This document shows, in pieces, positions 46,167 to 55,607 of a stretch of 64,000 bases of DNA. Below the pieces are notes generated by a model that was not told the origin of the DNA, did no database searches, and saw only the letters and a program-made list of their open reading frames with translations. Positions within the stretch are counted from its first letter, which is position 1. Each line of letters starts with the position of its first letter. The stretch is from assembly GCA_945883235.1 (NCBI GenBank), contig CAMCXF010000006.1:62001-126000 (forward strand). Reading direction: 5' to 3'. Position numbers and translations under genes: made by a program. This DNA is from Phenylobacterium deserti. Its GTDB lineage: Bacteria; Pseudomonadota; Alphaproteobacteria; Caulobacterales; Caulobacteraceae.

Positions 46167-48278
46167 ATGAACATCATCCGCACAGGACTGGCGCTTGCGC
46201 TGGCCGTTACCGTCGCAGCCTGCCAAAAACCCGAGGCCGGAAACGTCGACGGCAAGCGCATCGAGGCCGCCGCCGGCAACAGCGAGTGGCTCTCCTACGG
46301 CAAGGACTACAACGAGCAGCGCTACAGTCCGCTGGACAAGATCAACGCCAGCACGGTCAAGGACCTGGGGCTGGCCTGGTTTGCCGACTTCGACACCGAC
46401 CGGGGCCAGGAAGCCACGCCGCTGATGGTGGATGGCGTGCTCTACACCACCACCGCCTGGTCCAAGGTGTTCGCCTTCGACGCCAGAACCGGCAAACAGC
46501 TCTGGACCTGGGATCCCAAGGTCGACCGCGCCAAGGGCTTCGACGCCTGCTGTGACGTGGTCAACCGGGGCGTCGCGATCTGGAAAGGCAGGGTATATGT
46601 CGGCACGCTGGATGGTCGCCTGGTGGCCTTGAACGCCAACGACGGCACCGTCGCCTGGACCGTCCAGACCACCGACAATTCCAAGCCCTACACCATCACC
46701 GGCGCACCACGCGTGGTGAAGGACAAGGTGCTGATCGGCAATGGCGGCGCCGAATATGGCGTGCGCGGCTATATCACGGCCTATGACGCGGCCACCGGGA
46801 AGCAAGCCTGGCGCTTCTATACCGTACCCAACCCCACCGGCGCGCCCGATGGCGCGGCCTCGGACAAGGTGATGGCCGAGAAGGCCAACGCCACCTGGTC
46901 GGACGGAGCTTGGAAGCAAAGCGGCGGCGGCGGCACGGCGTGGGACGCCATGGCCTATGATCCGGCGCTCGACATCATGTATTTCGGAATCGGCAACGGG
47001 AACCCCTGGAACCACATGAAGCGCTCGGGCGGGAAGGGCGACAACCTGTTCCTGTCCTCGATCCTGGCGCTGAAGCCCGACACCGGCGAATACGTCTGGC
47101 ACTATCAGACCACGCCTGGCGAAAGCTGGGACTACACCGCCACCCAGCACATCATGCTGGCCGACCTGAAGATCGCCGGCCAGGACCGCAAGGTGCTGAT
47201 GCAGGCGCCGAAGAACGGCTTCTTCTATGTCATCGACCGCGCCAACGGTCAGCTGATCTCGGCCGAGCCGTTCGCGCCGATCACCTGGGCCACGAAGGTC
47301 GACCTGAAAACCGGTCGACCGGTCGAAGTCGCCGGCGCGCGCTATGAAAGCAAAGCCGCCTTGATCGAGCCGGGGCCCCTCGGCTCGCACAACTGGCATC
47401 CGATGGCGTTCAATCCGAAAGCCGGACTGGTCTACATCCCGGCCCAGGTCGCCGCCAGCGTCTATGGCGACCAGAAGTCCTACACTCACCGGCAGGGCGC
47501 CGTGAATCTGGGCCTCGACGTGCTGCTTATGGGGCTCCCCAGCGACAAGGCCCAGATGGCCGCGATCAAGGCCACCACCTCAGGCAAGCTGGTCGCTTGG
47601 GATCCCGTGGCACAGAAGGCCCGCTGGACGGTCGATCACCCCCATTTCTGGAACGCCGGAATCCTGTCGACCGGCGGCGGTCTGGTTTTCCAGGGCGCTG
47701 CCGCGGGCGGGTTCACCGCCTATGACGCGGCGACCGGCGCCAAGCTCTGGAACTACAAGACCCAGAACGGCGTGGTTGCGCCCGCGTCCACCTACGAGCT
47801 CGACGGCGAGCAGTATGTGGCCCTGATGGTTGGCTATGGCGGCGCAGGGGCCACCTTCGCCAGCGCGCTGAACGGAGATCCGGTCCGGATGCCGGGCCGC
47901 CTGATGGTCTTCAAATTGGGCGGCAAGGTCGTCGCGCCCGAGTACCAGATCGCGCCGAAGCCCGCACTCGACCTGACCGGTGTAACCTCCAAAGGTGATC
48001 CGAAAGCCGGCTTTGCGACCTTCCAGGACAACTGCGTCGGCTGCCACGGCGGCAGCGCCGCCGGCGGCTATCTGGCCGACCTGAAGATTTCGCAGATGCT
48101 GCGCACCGAGGCCGACTTCAAGTCGGTGGTGATCGACGGAGCTCTGAAATCCAAGGGCATGGTCGGCTTCGCGAAGTACATGTCGCCACAGGACGCCGAG
48201 AACATCCGCGCTTACCTGTTGACCCTGGCGCGGGGGCGGCAGACCCAGGCGGCGGCAGGCACAAAGCCCGCCGCCTGA
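46167..48278 (+). CDS. PQQ-dependent quinohaemoprotein alcohol dehydrogenase (lipoprotein)
   Basis: A 703-residue periplasmic dehydrogenase with an eight-blade PQQ propeller and a C-terminal haem c domain. The start at 46167 follows GGGAGG. The signal ends in a lipobox (VTVAAC), so the mature protein is probably lipid-anchored. The vicinal disulfide Cys128-Cys129 (DACCDVV) and catalytic Asp322 (GESWDYT) are present. Repeated propeller motifs include WAPQ-like strands and VFAFDARTGKQLWTW. The haem site is CVGCH at 623-627. Oxidises a primary alcohol or aldehyde; substrate unknown. No pqq biosynthesis genes are here. Confidence 0.88.
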   Translation: MNIIRTGLALALAVTVAACQKPEAGNVDGKRIEAAAGNSEWLSYGKDYNEQRYSPLDKINASTVKDLGLAWFADFDTDRGQEATPLMVDGVLYTTTAWSKVFAFDARTGKQLWTWDPKVDRAKGFDACCDVVNRGVAIWKGRVYVGTLDGRLVALNANDGTVAWTVQTTDNSKPYTITGAPRVVKDKVLIGNGGAEYGVRGYITAYDAATGKQAWRFYTVPNPTGAPDGAASDKVMAEKANATWSDGAWKQSGGGGTAWDAMAYDPALDIMYFGIGNGNPWNHMKRSGGKGDNLFLSSILALKPDTGEYVWHYQTTPGESWDYTATQHIMLADLKIAGQDRKVLMQAPKNGFFYVIDRANGQLISAEPFAPITWATKVDLKTGRPVEVAGARYESKAALIEPGPLGSHNWHPMAFNPKAGLVYIPAQVAASVYGDQKSYTHRQGAVNLGLDVLLMGLPSDKAQMAAIKATTSGKLVAWDPVAQKARWTVDHPHFWNAGILSTGGGLVFQGAAAGGFTAYDAATGAKLWNYKTQNGVVAPASTYELDGEQYVALMVGYGGAGATFASALNGDPVRMPGRLMVFKLGGKVVAPEYQIAPKPALDLTGVTSKGDPKAGFATFQDNCVGCHGGSAAGGYLADLKISQMLRTEADFKSVVIDGALKSKGMVGFAKYMSPQDAENIRAYLLTLARGRQTQAAAGTKPAA

Positions 48279-48286
48279 GCCGCGCC

Positions 48287-49504
48287 CTATAGCACTGCCC
48301 TGAATTGCTCGGCGATCCAGTCGGCCTGATCCTGGGTCAGGATCAGCGGTGGGGCAATGCGGATGGTGTGATCGTGGGTCTCCTTGGCCAGCAGGCCGCG
48401 CGCCTGCAGGGCCTCGCAGACGGGGCGCGCACCGCCAAGATCGGCGTGAAGTTCGATGGCGATCATCAGGCCACGACCGCGAACCTCGCGCACCTTCGAT
48501 GACGCAATCCCGGCCAGATCAGCCCGCAAGCGGTCGCCCACCCGGGCCGCGTTTTCAATCATGCCTTCCTCGACCAGCACCTTCAGCGCCGCCCGTGCCA
48601 CGGCGCAGGCCAGAGGGTTGCCGCCAAAGGTCGAGCCGTGCTCGCCGGGATGCAGCACATCCATGACCTGGCTGTTCGAAAGCACGGCGGACACGGGATA
48701 GAAGCCACCCGACAGGGCCTTGCCGATCAAAGTCAAATCGGCCTCGATGCCCTCGTGCTCTTCGGCCAGCAGCTTGCCGGTGCGACCCAGGCCGGTCTGG
48801 ATCTCGTCGAGTATCAGGATGACGTTGTGGCGAGTGCACAGGTCCCGCGCCCGCTTCAGATAGCCGGCGGGCGGGATGATTACGCCCGCCTCGCCCTGGA
48901 TGGGCTCCACCAGGAAGGCCACCGTGTTCGGTGTGATGGCCGATTCCAGCGCGTCGGCGTCGCCGAACGGCACGGTCCGGAAGCCCGCCGGAAACGGACC
49001 AAAACCGCCACGAGACTGCGGATCGGTGGAGAAGCCCACGATGGCCACGGTGCGGCCGTGGAAGTTCTCGGAGCAGACGATGATCTCGGCCTGGCCATCC
49101 AGCACGCCCTTGACCTCATAGCCCCACTTGCGGGCCACCTTCAGCGCTGTCTCCACCGCCTCGGCGCCGGAGTTCATCGGCAGCACCTTGTGGCTGCTGG
49201 TCAACGCGCAGAGCTCTTCATAGAAGGGCGCCAGCTGGTCGTTGCGGAACGCCCGCGAGGTCAACGTCAGCTTGCCGGCCTGTTCGGTCATGGCGGCCAG
49301 GATCTTCGGGTGGCAGTGCCCCTGGTTCACCGCTGAATAGGCCGAGAGGCAGTCGAGGTAACGGTTGCCGTCCACATCCCAGACATGAACGCCCTCGCCT
49401 CGGGTCAGCACCACGTCGAGGGGTTTGTAGTTCCTTGCGCCGAGGCGGCCTTCGGTCTCGACATAGCGGGCGGTAAGCGAGCGGTTCAGGCTGATATCGT
49501 TCAT
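48287..49504 (-). CDS. rocD: Ornithine aminotransferase
   Basis: A PLP enzyme of 405 residues converting ornithine and 2-oxoglutarate to glutamate-5-semialdehyde and glutamate. Features of the class III aminotransferases are [21 protein letters not shown] as one N-terminal stretch, then [35 protein letters not shown] and the PLP lysine in [20 protein letters not shown] precedes the ATG. It lies 12 bases downstream of the DDAH-family hydrolase gene on the same strand; that enzyme could supply ornithine. Confidence 0.92.
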   Translation of the reverse strand: MNDISLNRSLTARYVETEGRLGARNYKPLDVVLTRGEGVHVWDVDGNRYLDCLSAYSAVNQGHCHPKILAAMTEQAGKLTLTSRAFRNDQLAPFYEELCALTSSHKVLPMNSGAEAVETALKVARKWGYEVKGVLDGQAEIIVCSENFHGRTVAIVGFSTDPQSRGGFGPFPAGFRTVPFGDADALESAITPNTVAFLVEPIQGEAGVIIPPAGYLKRARDLCTRHNVILILDEIQTGLGRTGKLLAEEHEGIEADLTLIGKALSGGFYPVSAVLSNSQVMDVLHPGEHGSTFGGNPLACAVARAALKVLVEEGMIENAARVGDRLRADLAGIASSKVREVRGRGLMIAIELHADLGGARPVCEALQARGLLAKETHDHTIRIAPPLILTQDQADWIAEQFRAVL

Positions 49505-49516
49505 GGAGGTGACTCC

Positions 49517-50383
49517 CTATTCAGCGGCTTGGGGGGCGGGGGCGCTGACGCGGTCGAGGCGCAGCGTCATGCAGTAGGAGGCACCGCCGGACAGGATGAA
49601 GGGATCCAGGTCCACTTCGGTCAGGCTGTAGCCGTTGGCTTCAAGCCTGGTCCTGAGGCTGTTGGGCGCACGGGCCATGATCACCTGGCGACCCAGGTTG
49701 ACGGCGTTGACGCAGAAGGCGGCGGCTTCCTCCGGGGTGGCTTCGATGCGTTGAGCCTCCGGAACCAGATCGCGGATCGTCGCCTGCGCCTCAGCCGTGA
49801 ACGCCGCCGGATAGTACAGCAGCTTGCCGCCGGCCAATGGGCAGAAGCAGGTGTCCAGGTGATAGAAGCGGTCGCTCACCAGCTCCAGCGCCACAATCGG
49901 CCGGTCAAACGTGCGGCGGATCACGCGGATCGCACCCTGGCTGGACCGCGGGCCATAGCCGCACCAGAAGTGCCCGCGATCCGCGTCCCAGATCGCATCG
50001 CCCGCGCCCTCATGGAACAGGCCGTCGGGCAGGTCGACGATCTCGCGCACCAGACCGCGGGTCTTCAGGCTCTGGAAGGCGGCGCGGAACACCGCTTCCT
50101 CTCCCTGACGCTCGGGATGGCGGAACCGGGCCAGCAGCACCGTATCGTCCAGCACCACGGCGGCGTTGGCCGGAAACACCAGGTCCGGCAGACCGTTGAC
50201 AGCGCCAAGCACCTCCACCCGCGCGCCGGCGTTTTCCAATGCCGACCGCAGGGTCTTCGACGCCCCGCGCGCCGCCGCCGCATCAGCGGGGGTCCAGCCC
50301 CTGGGGTCCATCCACGGATTGATCTTGTAACGAACGTCAAACGCCGAGGCGTCGGTCATCAGGAAGAAGGGCTGGCCGCTCAT
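49517..50383 (-). CDS. Amidinotransferase-fold hydrolase, probable arginine dihydrolase
   Basis: A 288-residue protein of the guanidino-group-modifying superfamily (COG1834, often named dimethylarginine dimethylaminohydrolase). The catalytic Cys is in SGGASYCMTLRLD near the C-terminus, the His is in FYHLDTCFC, and the Glu/Asp pair lies in FHEGAGDAIWD. The N-terminal motif reads LVFPANAAVV, with Asn where deiminases and dimethylaminohydrolases have Asp (FVEDTAVV); Asn here is typical of dihydrolases such as ArgZ and AstB. Followed by rocD, it may turn arginine directly into ornithine. Dimethylargininase remains the main alternative. Confidence 0.75.
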   Translation of the reverse strand: MSGQPFFLMTDASAFDVRYKINPWMDPRGWTPADAAAARGASKTLRSALENAGARVEVLGAVNGLPDLVFPANAAVVLDDTVLLARFRHPERQGEEAVFRAAFQSLKTRGLVREIVDLPDGLFHEGAGDAIWDADRGHFWCGYGPRSSQGAIRVIRRTFDRPIVALELVSDRFYHLDTCFCPLAGGKLLYYPAAFTAEAQATIRDLVPEAQRIEATPEEAAAFCVNAVNLGRQVIMARAPNSLRTRLEANGYSLTEVDLDPFILSGGASYCMTLRLDRVSAPAPQAAE

Positions 50384-50458
50384 GCGCGAACTCCGACGGG
50401 TTTTCAGACCCCCAGAGTGGCTTGGAAGCGCGTTAGCGAAAAGCGCATATCGTGCTAC

Positions 50459-50472
50459 AATTCGATTGAATT
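50459..50472. promoter_or_regulatory. AT-rich inverted repeat, candidate Lrp site
   Basis: AATTC-GATT-GAATT (50459-50472) is a perfect 5-4-5 inverted repeat in the 119-base gap between the divergent hydrolase and Lrp genes. It is much more AT-rich than its surroundings, as Lrp/AsnC sites usually are. Confidence 0.5.
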
Positions 50473-50502
50473 TATATCAGATCCATAGAAGATGATGACG
50501 TA

Positions 50503-50928
50503 ATGCTGGATGACCTCGACCGCCGACTGATCGCCCTGCTGCGTGCGGATTCCCGCACCCCGGCGGCCACCCTGGCAAAGTCCCTGAAGGTGTCGCGGGG
50601 CACCGTCCAGAACCGCGTTGATCGCCTTCTGAATCGGGGGTTTATCCAGGGTTTCACCGTAAAGACCCGGCCAGACGTCGAGGCCCATCGGGTTAGCGCC
50701 ATCATGTCGATCGCCATCGAGGGCGAACGCTCCGCCGCCGTGGTGGCCTCACTGAGAGGCTTTCCGGAGGTCGCCGCCGTCCACACCACCAACGGCCGCT
50801 GGGATCTGATCGCCGAGCTGGAGGTGGAAACCCTGGCGGCGTTCAGCGCCACTCTGGACAACGTGCGCCAGATCGCGGGAATTGCTGCGACCGAGACATC
50901 AATCCTGCTCGCGACCCAGAAGATGTGA
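50503..50928 (+). CDS. Lrp/AsnC-family regulator
   Basis: A 141-residue feast/famine regulator. An N-terminal HTH (DRRLIALLRADSRTPAATLA, SLKVSRGTVQNRVDRLL) precedes the ligand-binding RAM domain (about residues 65-135). It is divergent from the arginine dihydrolase-like/rocD pair, and members in such settings often sense arginine or ornithine and activate catabolism. Fifteen bases separate it from the oligopeptidase gene on the same strand, so peptide breakdown and amino-acid use may be co-expressed. Confidence 0.88.
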   Translation: MLDDLDRRLIALLRADSRTPAATLAKSLKVSRGTVQNRVDRLLNRGFIQGFTVKTRPDVEAHRVSAIMSIAIEGERSAAVVASLRGFPEVAAVHTTNGRWDLIAELEVETLAAFSATLDNVRQIAGIAATETSILLATQKM

Positions 50929-50943
50929 GGCTAAACTCAAGCC

Positions 50944-52734
50944 ATGAACGCACCTTTCAAAACCAATGACCTGCCGGAATGGCGGTTGGATGACCTCTAC
51001 GCCAACCGCGAGGATCCCCGGATCGAGGCGGACCTCGCCGAGTCGGAACGGCTCAATCGGGAGCTGGCCAAATTAGAGGGCCAGATGCTGGCGACGCGCG
51101 CCAATCCGGCTGAGCTGGGTGACATCATCGATCAGGGCATCCAGCTTTACGAGGACGCCACCAACGCGATGTGGGGTGTCGGTGCCTTCGGCTCGCTGTC
51201 GGCCTCGACCCAACGCGACAATCCTGCCTGGTCAAAGTTCGAGAGCGACCTGCGCACCCGCAACTCGCAGATCGCCCAGATGAGCCTGTTCTTCACCCTG
51301 GAGATCAACCAGCTTGAGGACGCCGAACTGGAAGCCGCGCTCAAGGCGCACGCACCCGCACGGCGCTGGACGCCCTGGCTGCGCCGGGTCCGCGCGGGGC
51401 GACCCCATGAACTCAGCGCCGACCTGGAGCGGCTGTTGATCGACAAGGCGCCGGCCGTCGCCAACTGGGGACGACTGACCGACGACACCCTGGCAGGCTT
51501 GAGCGCGCGCGTTGACGGCGAGACCCTCACCCTGGCCGAAACCCTCAACCGCATGTCCGATCCGGACGCAAAGCGCCGCAAGGCCGCAGCACAGGCCTTG
51601 TCAAAGGCCCTGACCGAACGCGCGCCGACGCTGGCCCTGTCGCTCAATACGCTGGCCTTCGAAAAGCAGATCGAGGATCGCTGGCGCAAGTTCGCCTCAC
51701 CCGCTGCGGGACGTCACCTGGCCAATGAGGTCGACGCCGTCGCCGTTGCCGCCCTCGAAGCCGCCGTGGTCGATGGGTACGAGCGCGTCAGCCATCGGTA
51801 CTATCGCCTGAAGGCCAAGGTCATGGGCCGCAAGGTGCTGGATCACTGGGACCGCAACAGCCCGCTGGATGAGGCCCAGCCCCGGGTCTTCTCCTGGGAC
51901 GAGGCGCGCTCCATCGTGCTGGAGAGTTTTACTGCGCTCGCACCCTCGTTCGCCACGACGGCCCAGGTGTTCTTCGACCAGCCGTGGATCGACGCGCGGC
52001 CACGGCCCGGCAAGCAGTCCGGCGCCTATGCCCATCCGGTCACGGCTACACGGCATCCCTATGTGTTCATGAACTACATGGGCGAACGCCGCGACGTGCT
52101 GACCCTGGCCCACGAGCTGGGCCACGCTGTGCACCAGACCCTGTGCCAGCCCATGGGCACCCTGCTGGCCGATACACCCCTCACGCTGGCCGAGACCGCC
52201 TCAATCTTCGGCGAGGGGCTAGTCTTCGAAAAGCTGCTGGCCGAGGCCACCCCCTCCGAGCGCCGCGGGCTTCTCGCAGGCAAAATCGAGGATGGGATCA
52301 ACACCGTCGTCCGCCAGATCGCCTTCCACCGCTTCGAGACTCGCTTCCACGACGCCCGCAAGACCGGCGAACTGTCTGCCGAGGCCATCGGCGCGCTGTG
52401 GATGGAGACCATGACCGAGAGCCTTGGTCCAGCGATCCGGCTGGGCAAGGGCTATGAGCCCTTCTGGGCCTACATCAACCACTTCGTCCACGCGCCCTTC
52501 TATGTCTACGCCTATGCCTTCGGGGACCTGTTGGTACGCGGCCTGATGGAAAAGCGCCGCGAGGATCCGGTGGCCTTCGTCCCGGCCTATGAAAAGCTGC
52601 TGGCCGCCGGGGGTACGGTCACCTACGTCGAGGCCCTGGCCGCATTCGGCCTCAACCCCCGCGAAAAAGCCTTCTGGGCGGCCGGCATGAAGCAGCTGGA
52701 GCGGCTGGTGGATGAGTTCGAGGCGCTGGTCTGA
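50944..52734 (+). CDS. pepF: M3 family oligoendopeptidase F
   Basis: A cytoplasmic zinc oligopeptidase of 596 residues. The zinc motif is AHELGHAVHQT (H390, E391, H394) with the third ligand Glu417 in ETASIFGE. Other conserved regions are the RHPYVFMNYMG and YVYAYAFGDLLV. It has no signal peptide. It probably degrades short peptides released by proteases. Its position after an Lrp-type gene suggests amino-acid-linked regulation, though this is inference. Confidence 0.92.
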   Translation: MNAPFKTNDLPEWRLDDLYANREDPRIEADLAESERLNRELAKLEGQMLATRANPAELGDIIDQGIQLYEDATNAMWGVGAFGSLSASTQRDNPAWSKFESDLRTRNSQIAQMSLFFTLEINQLEDAELEAALKAHAPARRWTPWLRRVRAGRPHELSADLERLLIDKAPAVANWGRLTDDTLAGLSARVDGETLTLAETLNRMSDPDAKRRKAAAQALSKALTERAPTLALSLNTLAFEKQIEDRWRKFASPAAGRHLANEVDAVAVAALEAAVVDGYERVSHRYYRLKAKVMGRKVLDHWDRNSPLDEAQPRVFSWDEARSIVLESFTALAPSFATTAQVFFDQPWIDARPRPGKQSGAYAHPVTATRHPYVFMNYMGERRDVLTLAHELGHAVHQTLCQPMGTLLADTPLTLAETASIFGEGLVFEKLLAEATPSERRGLLAGKIEDGINTVVRQIAFHRFETRFHDARKTGELSAEAIGALWMETMTESLGPAIRLGKGYEPFWAYINHFVHAPFYVYAYAFGDLLVRGLMEKRREDPVAFVPAYEKLLAAGGTVTYVEALAAFGLNPREKAFWAAGMKQLERLVDEFEALV

Positions 52735-52746
52735 AGGCGGACACGC

Positions 52747-54393
52747 CTACCGCTCCAGAACCATATCCGCCGCCTTTTCCGCGATCATGATAGTGGGCGC
52801 GTTGGTGTTGCCAGAGACCAGGCGCGGCATCACCGAGGCGTCAACGACCCTGAGGCCCTCCACACCCCGCACCCGCAGCTGGGCGTCTACCACGGCCCTC
52901 GGCCCCTGGCCCATCTGGCAGGTTCCCACCGGGTGATAGATGGTTGACCCGGCCATGCGGGCATAGCCCAGCAGGGCCTCGTCGTCGGTGAAGTCCGGCC
53001 CGGGCAGCATTTCGTGATCGATGTAGCCGGCCAGCGCCGGCTGGCTGGCGATTCTGCGGCCCCATTTCAACCCGGCCACCGCCACCTCCTGGTCCAGCGG
53101 ATCCGAGAGATAGTTGGGCGCGATGGCCGGATAGACCGTGGGATCGGCGGACTTGATCCGGATCGTTCCCCGGCTCTCGGGACGGACCTGGCAGGGAGCG
53201 ATGGTCAGGCCAGGCGCGCTGTCCAGTTCCATCTTGCCCTCGGTCATCGCCTTCTCCAGATTCTGCGAGGCCGGCAGAATATGGAACTGGATGTCGGGGC
53301 CCGCCAGATCAGGCCGCGACTTGCAGAAGGCCGAGACGTGGGCCGCCGAGAGGGTCAACAGCCCCTTGCGCTGGAAGGCGTACTTCAGCACCTCGCCCAG
53401 AAAGCGCGGGCCCTTGGTAAGCTCGTTGACCGACACGGTTCCGGCCTTAAGCCGATAAGTGACCGCCATGACATAGTGGTCCTGCAGGTTCTCCCCCACG
53501 CCTGGCAGATCGGCGATGACGTCAATGCCATGCTCGCGCAGCAGGTCTCCGGGTCCGATGCCTGATAGTTGCAGCAGTTGCGGCGAATTGATCGCCCCTC
53601 CGGCGAGGATCACTTCGCGGCGGGCCTTGGCGGTCTTGCGGACCCCGTTCTGCAGGTACTCCACGCCCACCGCGCGCTTGCCCTCGAAGATTACCCGGGT
53701 GGTCAGGGCGCGCGTCTCCACCGTCAGATTGGCTCGGCCCATGGCGGGATGCAGATAGGCCACGGCGGCCGAGCAACGCTGCCCGTTCTTGACGGTGAGC
53801 TGGTAGTAGCTGACGCCCTCCTGGTCCTCGCCGTTGACGTCCGCGTTGCGAGGAATCCCGGCCTCGACACACGCCTCCACCACCGCGTCGGATACCTCGT
53901 GGCGGGTGGTGACGTCTGACACGTTCAGCGGGCCGCCGATCCCGTGATGCGCGCTGGCACCGCGTTCCTGGTGTTCGGAGCGCTTGAAGTAGGGTGCCAC
54001 ATCGTCCCAGCCCCAGCCCTCGCAGCCCAGTTGCCGCCAGCCGTCATAGTCGGCCTGCTGTCCCCGGATGTAGAGCAGACCGTTGATGGAAGACGACCCG
54101 CCCAGAACCTTGCCCCGCGGCCAGACATGCACCCGGTCGCCGGTGCCCGGATCCGGCTCGGTGGAATAGAGCCAGTTGACCTTGGGGTCCTTGAGCGTCT
54201 GGGCGTAGCCCACCGGCACATGGATCATCACATTCGACATGAACTGGCCCAGTTCCCGGGTCGGGCGGTCATCGCCGCCGGCCTCCAGCAGCAGCACCTT
54301 GTTGGCGGCGTCGGCGGACAGCCGGTTGGCCAGCACGCAGCCGGCCGAACCCGCGCCCACGATGATGAAGTCGGCCGTGACGGTGTCAGACAT
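52747..54393 (-). CDS. GMC-family alcohol/choline dehydrogenase
   Basis: A 548-residue FAD oxidoreductase. The dinucleotide-binding start is DFIIVGAGSAGCVLANRLS, the GMC signatures are VHVWPRGKVLGGSSSINGLL and GAINSPQLLQLSGIGP, and the active-site His lies in IYHPVGTCQMG, with the NTNAPTIMIAEKAAD end. It suits AlkJ-type alcohol dehydrogenase or choline dehydrogenase. With no betaine genes next to it, a fatty or aromatic alcohol is as likely. Electrons go to quinone or ETF rather than NAD. Confidence 0.92.
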   Translation of the reverse strand: MSDTVTADFIIVGAGSAGCVLANRLSADAANKVLLLEAGGDDRPTRELGQFMSNVMIHVPVGYAQTLKDPKVNWLYSTEPDPGTGDRVHVWPRGKVLGGSSSINGLLYIRGQQADYDGWRQLGCEGWGWDDVAPYFKRSEHQERGASAHHGIGGPLNVSDVTTRHEVSDAVVEACVEAGIPRNADVNGEDQEGVSYYQLTVKNGQRCSAAVAYLHPAMGRANLTVETRALTTRVIFEGKRAVGVEYLQNGVRKTAKARREVILAGGAINSPQLLQLSGIGPGDLLREHGIDVIADLPGVGENLQDHYVMAVTYRLKAGTVSVNELTKGPRFLGEVLKYAFQRKGLLTLSAAHVSAFCKSRPDLAGPDIQFHILPASQNLEKAMTEGKMELDSAPGLTIAPCQVRPESRGTIRIKSADPTVYPAIAPNYLSDPLDQEVAVAGLKWGRRIASQPALAGYIDHEMLPGPDFTDDEALLGYARMAGSTIYHPVGTCQMGQGPRAVVDAQLRVRGVEGLRVVDASVMPRLVSGNTNAPTIMIAEKAADMVLER

Positions 54394-54514
54394 GGAGGCG
54401 GTCCCGGTTACTCTATGGCGCGAGACGTCGCTTTGTCTGTGCGTCGCGCGAAGGTAACCGAAAATAGAACGGTGACTTTGCGGAAGGCACCCTCAGATTC
54501 AGTCCAGACCGGTA

Positions 54515-55393
54515 TTAGCGGGTCGGGACGGGCACGTCGCCGCGATAGTCGTAGAAGCCGCGACCTGACTTGCGTCCCAGCCAGCCGGCCTCGACGTACT
54601 TGGTCAGCAGCGGGCAGGGGCGGTACTTGCTGTCGGCCAGCCCTTCGTACAGTACGTTCATGATTGACAGCACCGTATCCAGCCCGATGAAATCGCCCAG
54701 CTCAAGAGGGCCCATGGGGTGGTTGGCACCCAGCTTCATCGCCGTGTCGATGGCGTCCACCGTGCCGACACCCTCATAGAGCGTATAGATTGCCTCATTG
54801 ATCATCGGCACCAGCACGCGGTTGACGATGAAAGCGGGGAAGTCCTCGGCGTTGGAGGTGGTCTTGCCCAGCGATTTGGCGAAGCTTACCGCCGTTTCGT
54901 AGGTGGCGGGCCCCGTGGCGATACCGCGGATGATTTCCACCAGCTTCATCACCGGCACCGGGTTCATGAAGTGCAGGCCGATGAACCGGTCAGGCCGGTC
55001 CGTGACCGAGGCCAGGCGGGTGATCGAGATCGACGAGGTGTTGGACGCCAGTATGGTGTCGGCGCCCAGATGCGGCCCCAGGGCGCGGAAGATGGTCTTC
55101 TTGGTTTCTTCGTTTTCGGTGGCCGCCTCGATTGCCAGGTCCGTGCCGCCGATGGCCTGCAGTTCCGGTGCCGCCTTGATCCGCAGCATGGCGGCTTCCA
55201 TGGCGGTGTGCTCGATCAGTCCCCGGCCAACCTGGCGGGTCATGTTCTTCTCGATCAGGCTGAGGCCCTGGGCGATCCTGTCGGGGCTGACGTCGTGCAG
55301 CAGGACATCATAGCCGGCCAGTGCAACGACATGGGCAATCCCGGAACCCATCTGGCCCGCGCCGATAATGCCGACCGTCTTGATGTCAACCAT
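54515..55393 (-). CDS. hbd: 3-hydroxybutyryl-CoA dehydrogenase
   Basis: A 292-residue NAD(P)-dependent enzyme that interconverts 3-hydroxybutyryl-CoA and acetoacetyl-CoA. The Rossmann start is VGIIGAGQMGSGIAHVVALA, the active-site His is in GLHFMNPVPVMKLVEIIRG, and SNTSSISITRLA precedes it. It lies downstream of the etf genes on the same strand but separated from etfA by a terminator, so it probably has its own promoter. It can serve butyrate oxidation, polyhydroxybutyrate metabolism or the ethylmalonyl-CoA route. Confidence 0.94.
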   Translation of the reverse strand: MVDIKTVGIIGAGQMGSGIAHVVALAGYDVLLHDVSPDRIAQGLSLIEKNMTRQVGRGLIEHTAMEAAMLRIKAAPELQAIGGTDLAIEAATENEETKKTIFRALGPHLGADTILASNTSSISITRLASVTDRPDRFIGLHFMNPVPVMKLVEIIRGIATGPATYETAVSFAKSLGKTTSNAEDFPAFIVNRVLVPMINEAIYTLYEGVGTVDAIDTAMKLGANHPMGPLELGDFIGLDTVLSIMNVLYEGLADSKYRPCPLLTKYVEAGWLGRKSGRGFYDYRGDVPVPTR

Positions 55394-55554
55394 GCTGTCT
55401 TGGCCTCGATACGTCTGAACGCGTTTCGCCCGAACTTAGGGCGATCTTTCTAACACGCGATTAGCGCATTGCGGCAAGCGGTTTGCTGCGTCGCAGCAGA
55501 TGAGGCGTTTCGCGGGGATTCCTGACAACACCTGCCACCCCTCCGTCGACCCTG

Positions 55555-55582
55555 AAAAAGGGCGACCCCAAAGGGGCCGCCC
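55555..55582 (-). terminator. Intrinsic terminator after etfA
   Basis: Read on the minus strand, a ten-base-pair stem (arms 55573-55582 and 55560-55569, with one G-U pair) and a three-base loop are followed at once by TTTTT (55559-55555). It ends the etfBA message 26 bases after the etfA stop and insulates hbd from it. This is the clearest terminator in the window. Confidence 0.88.
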
Positions 55583-55607
55583 GGTTCCACGTTGTGCTGA
55601 CCGCGGT

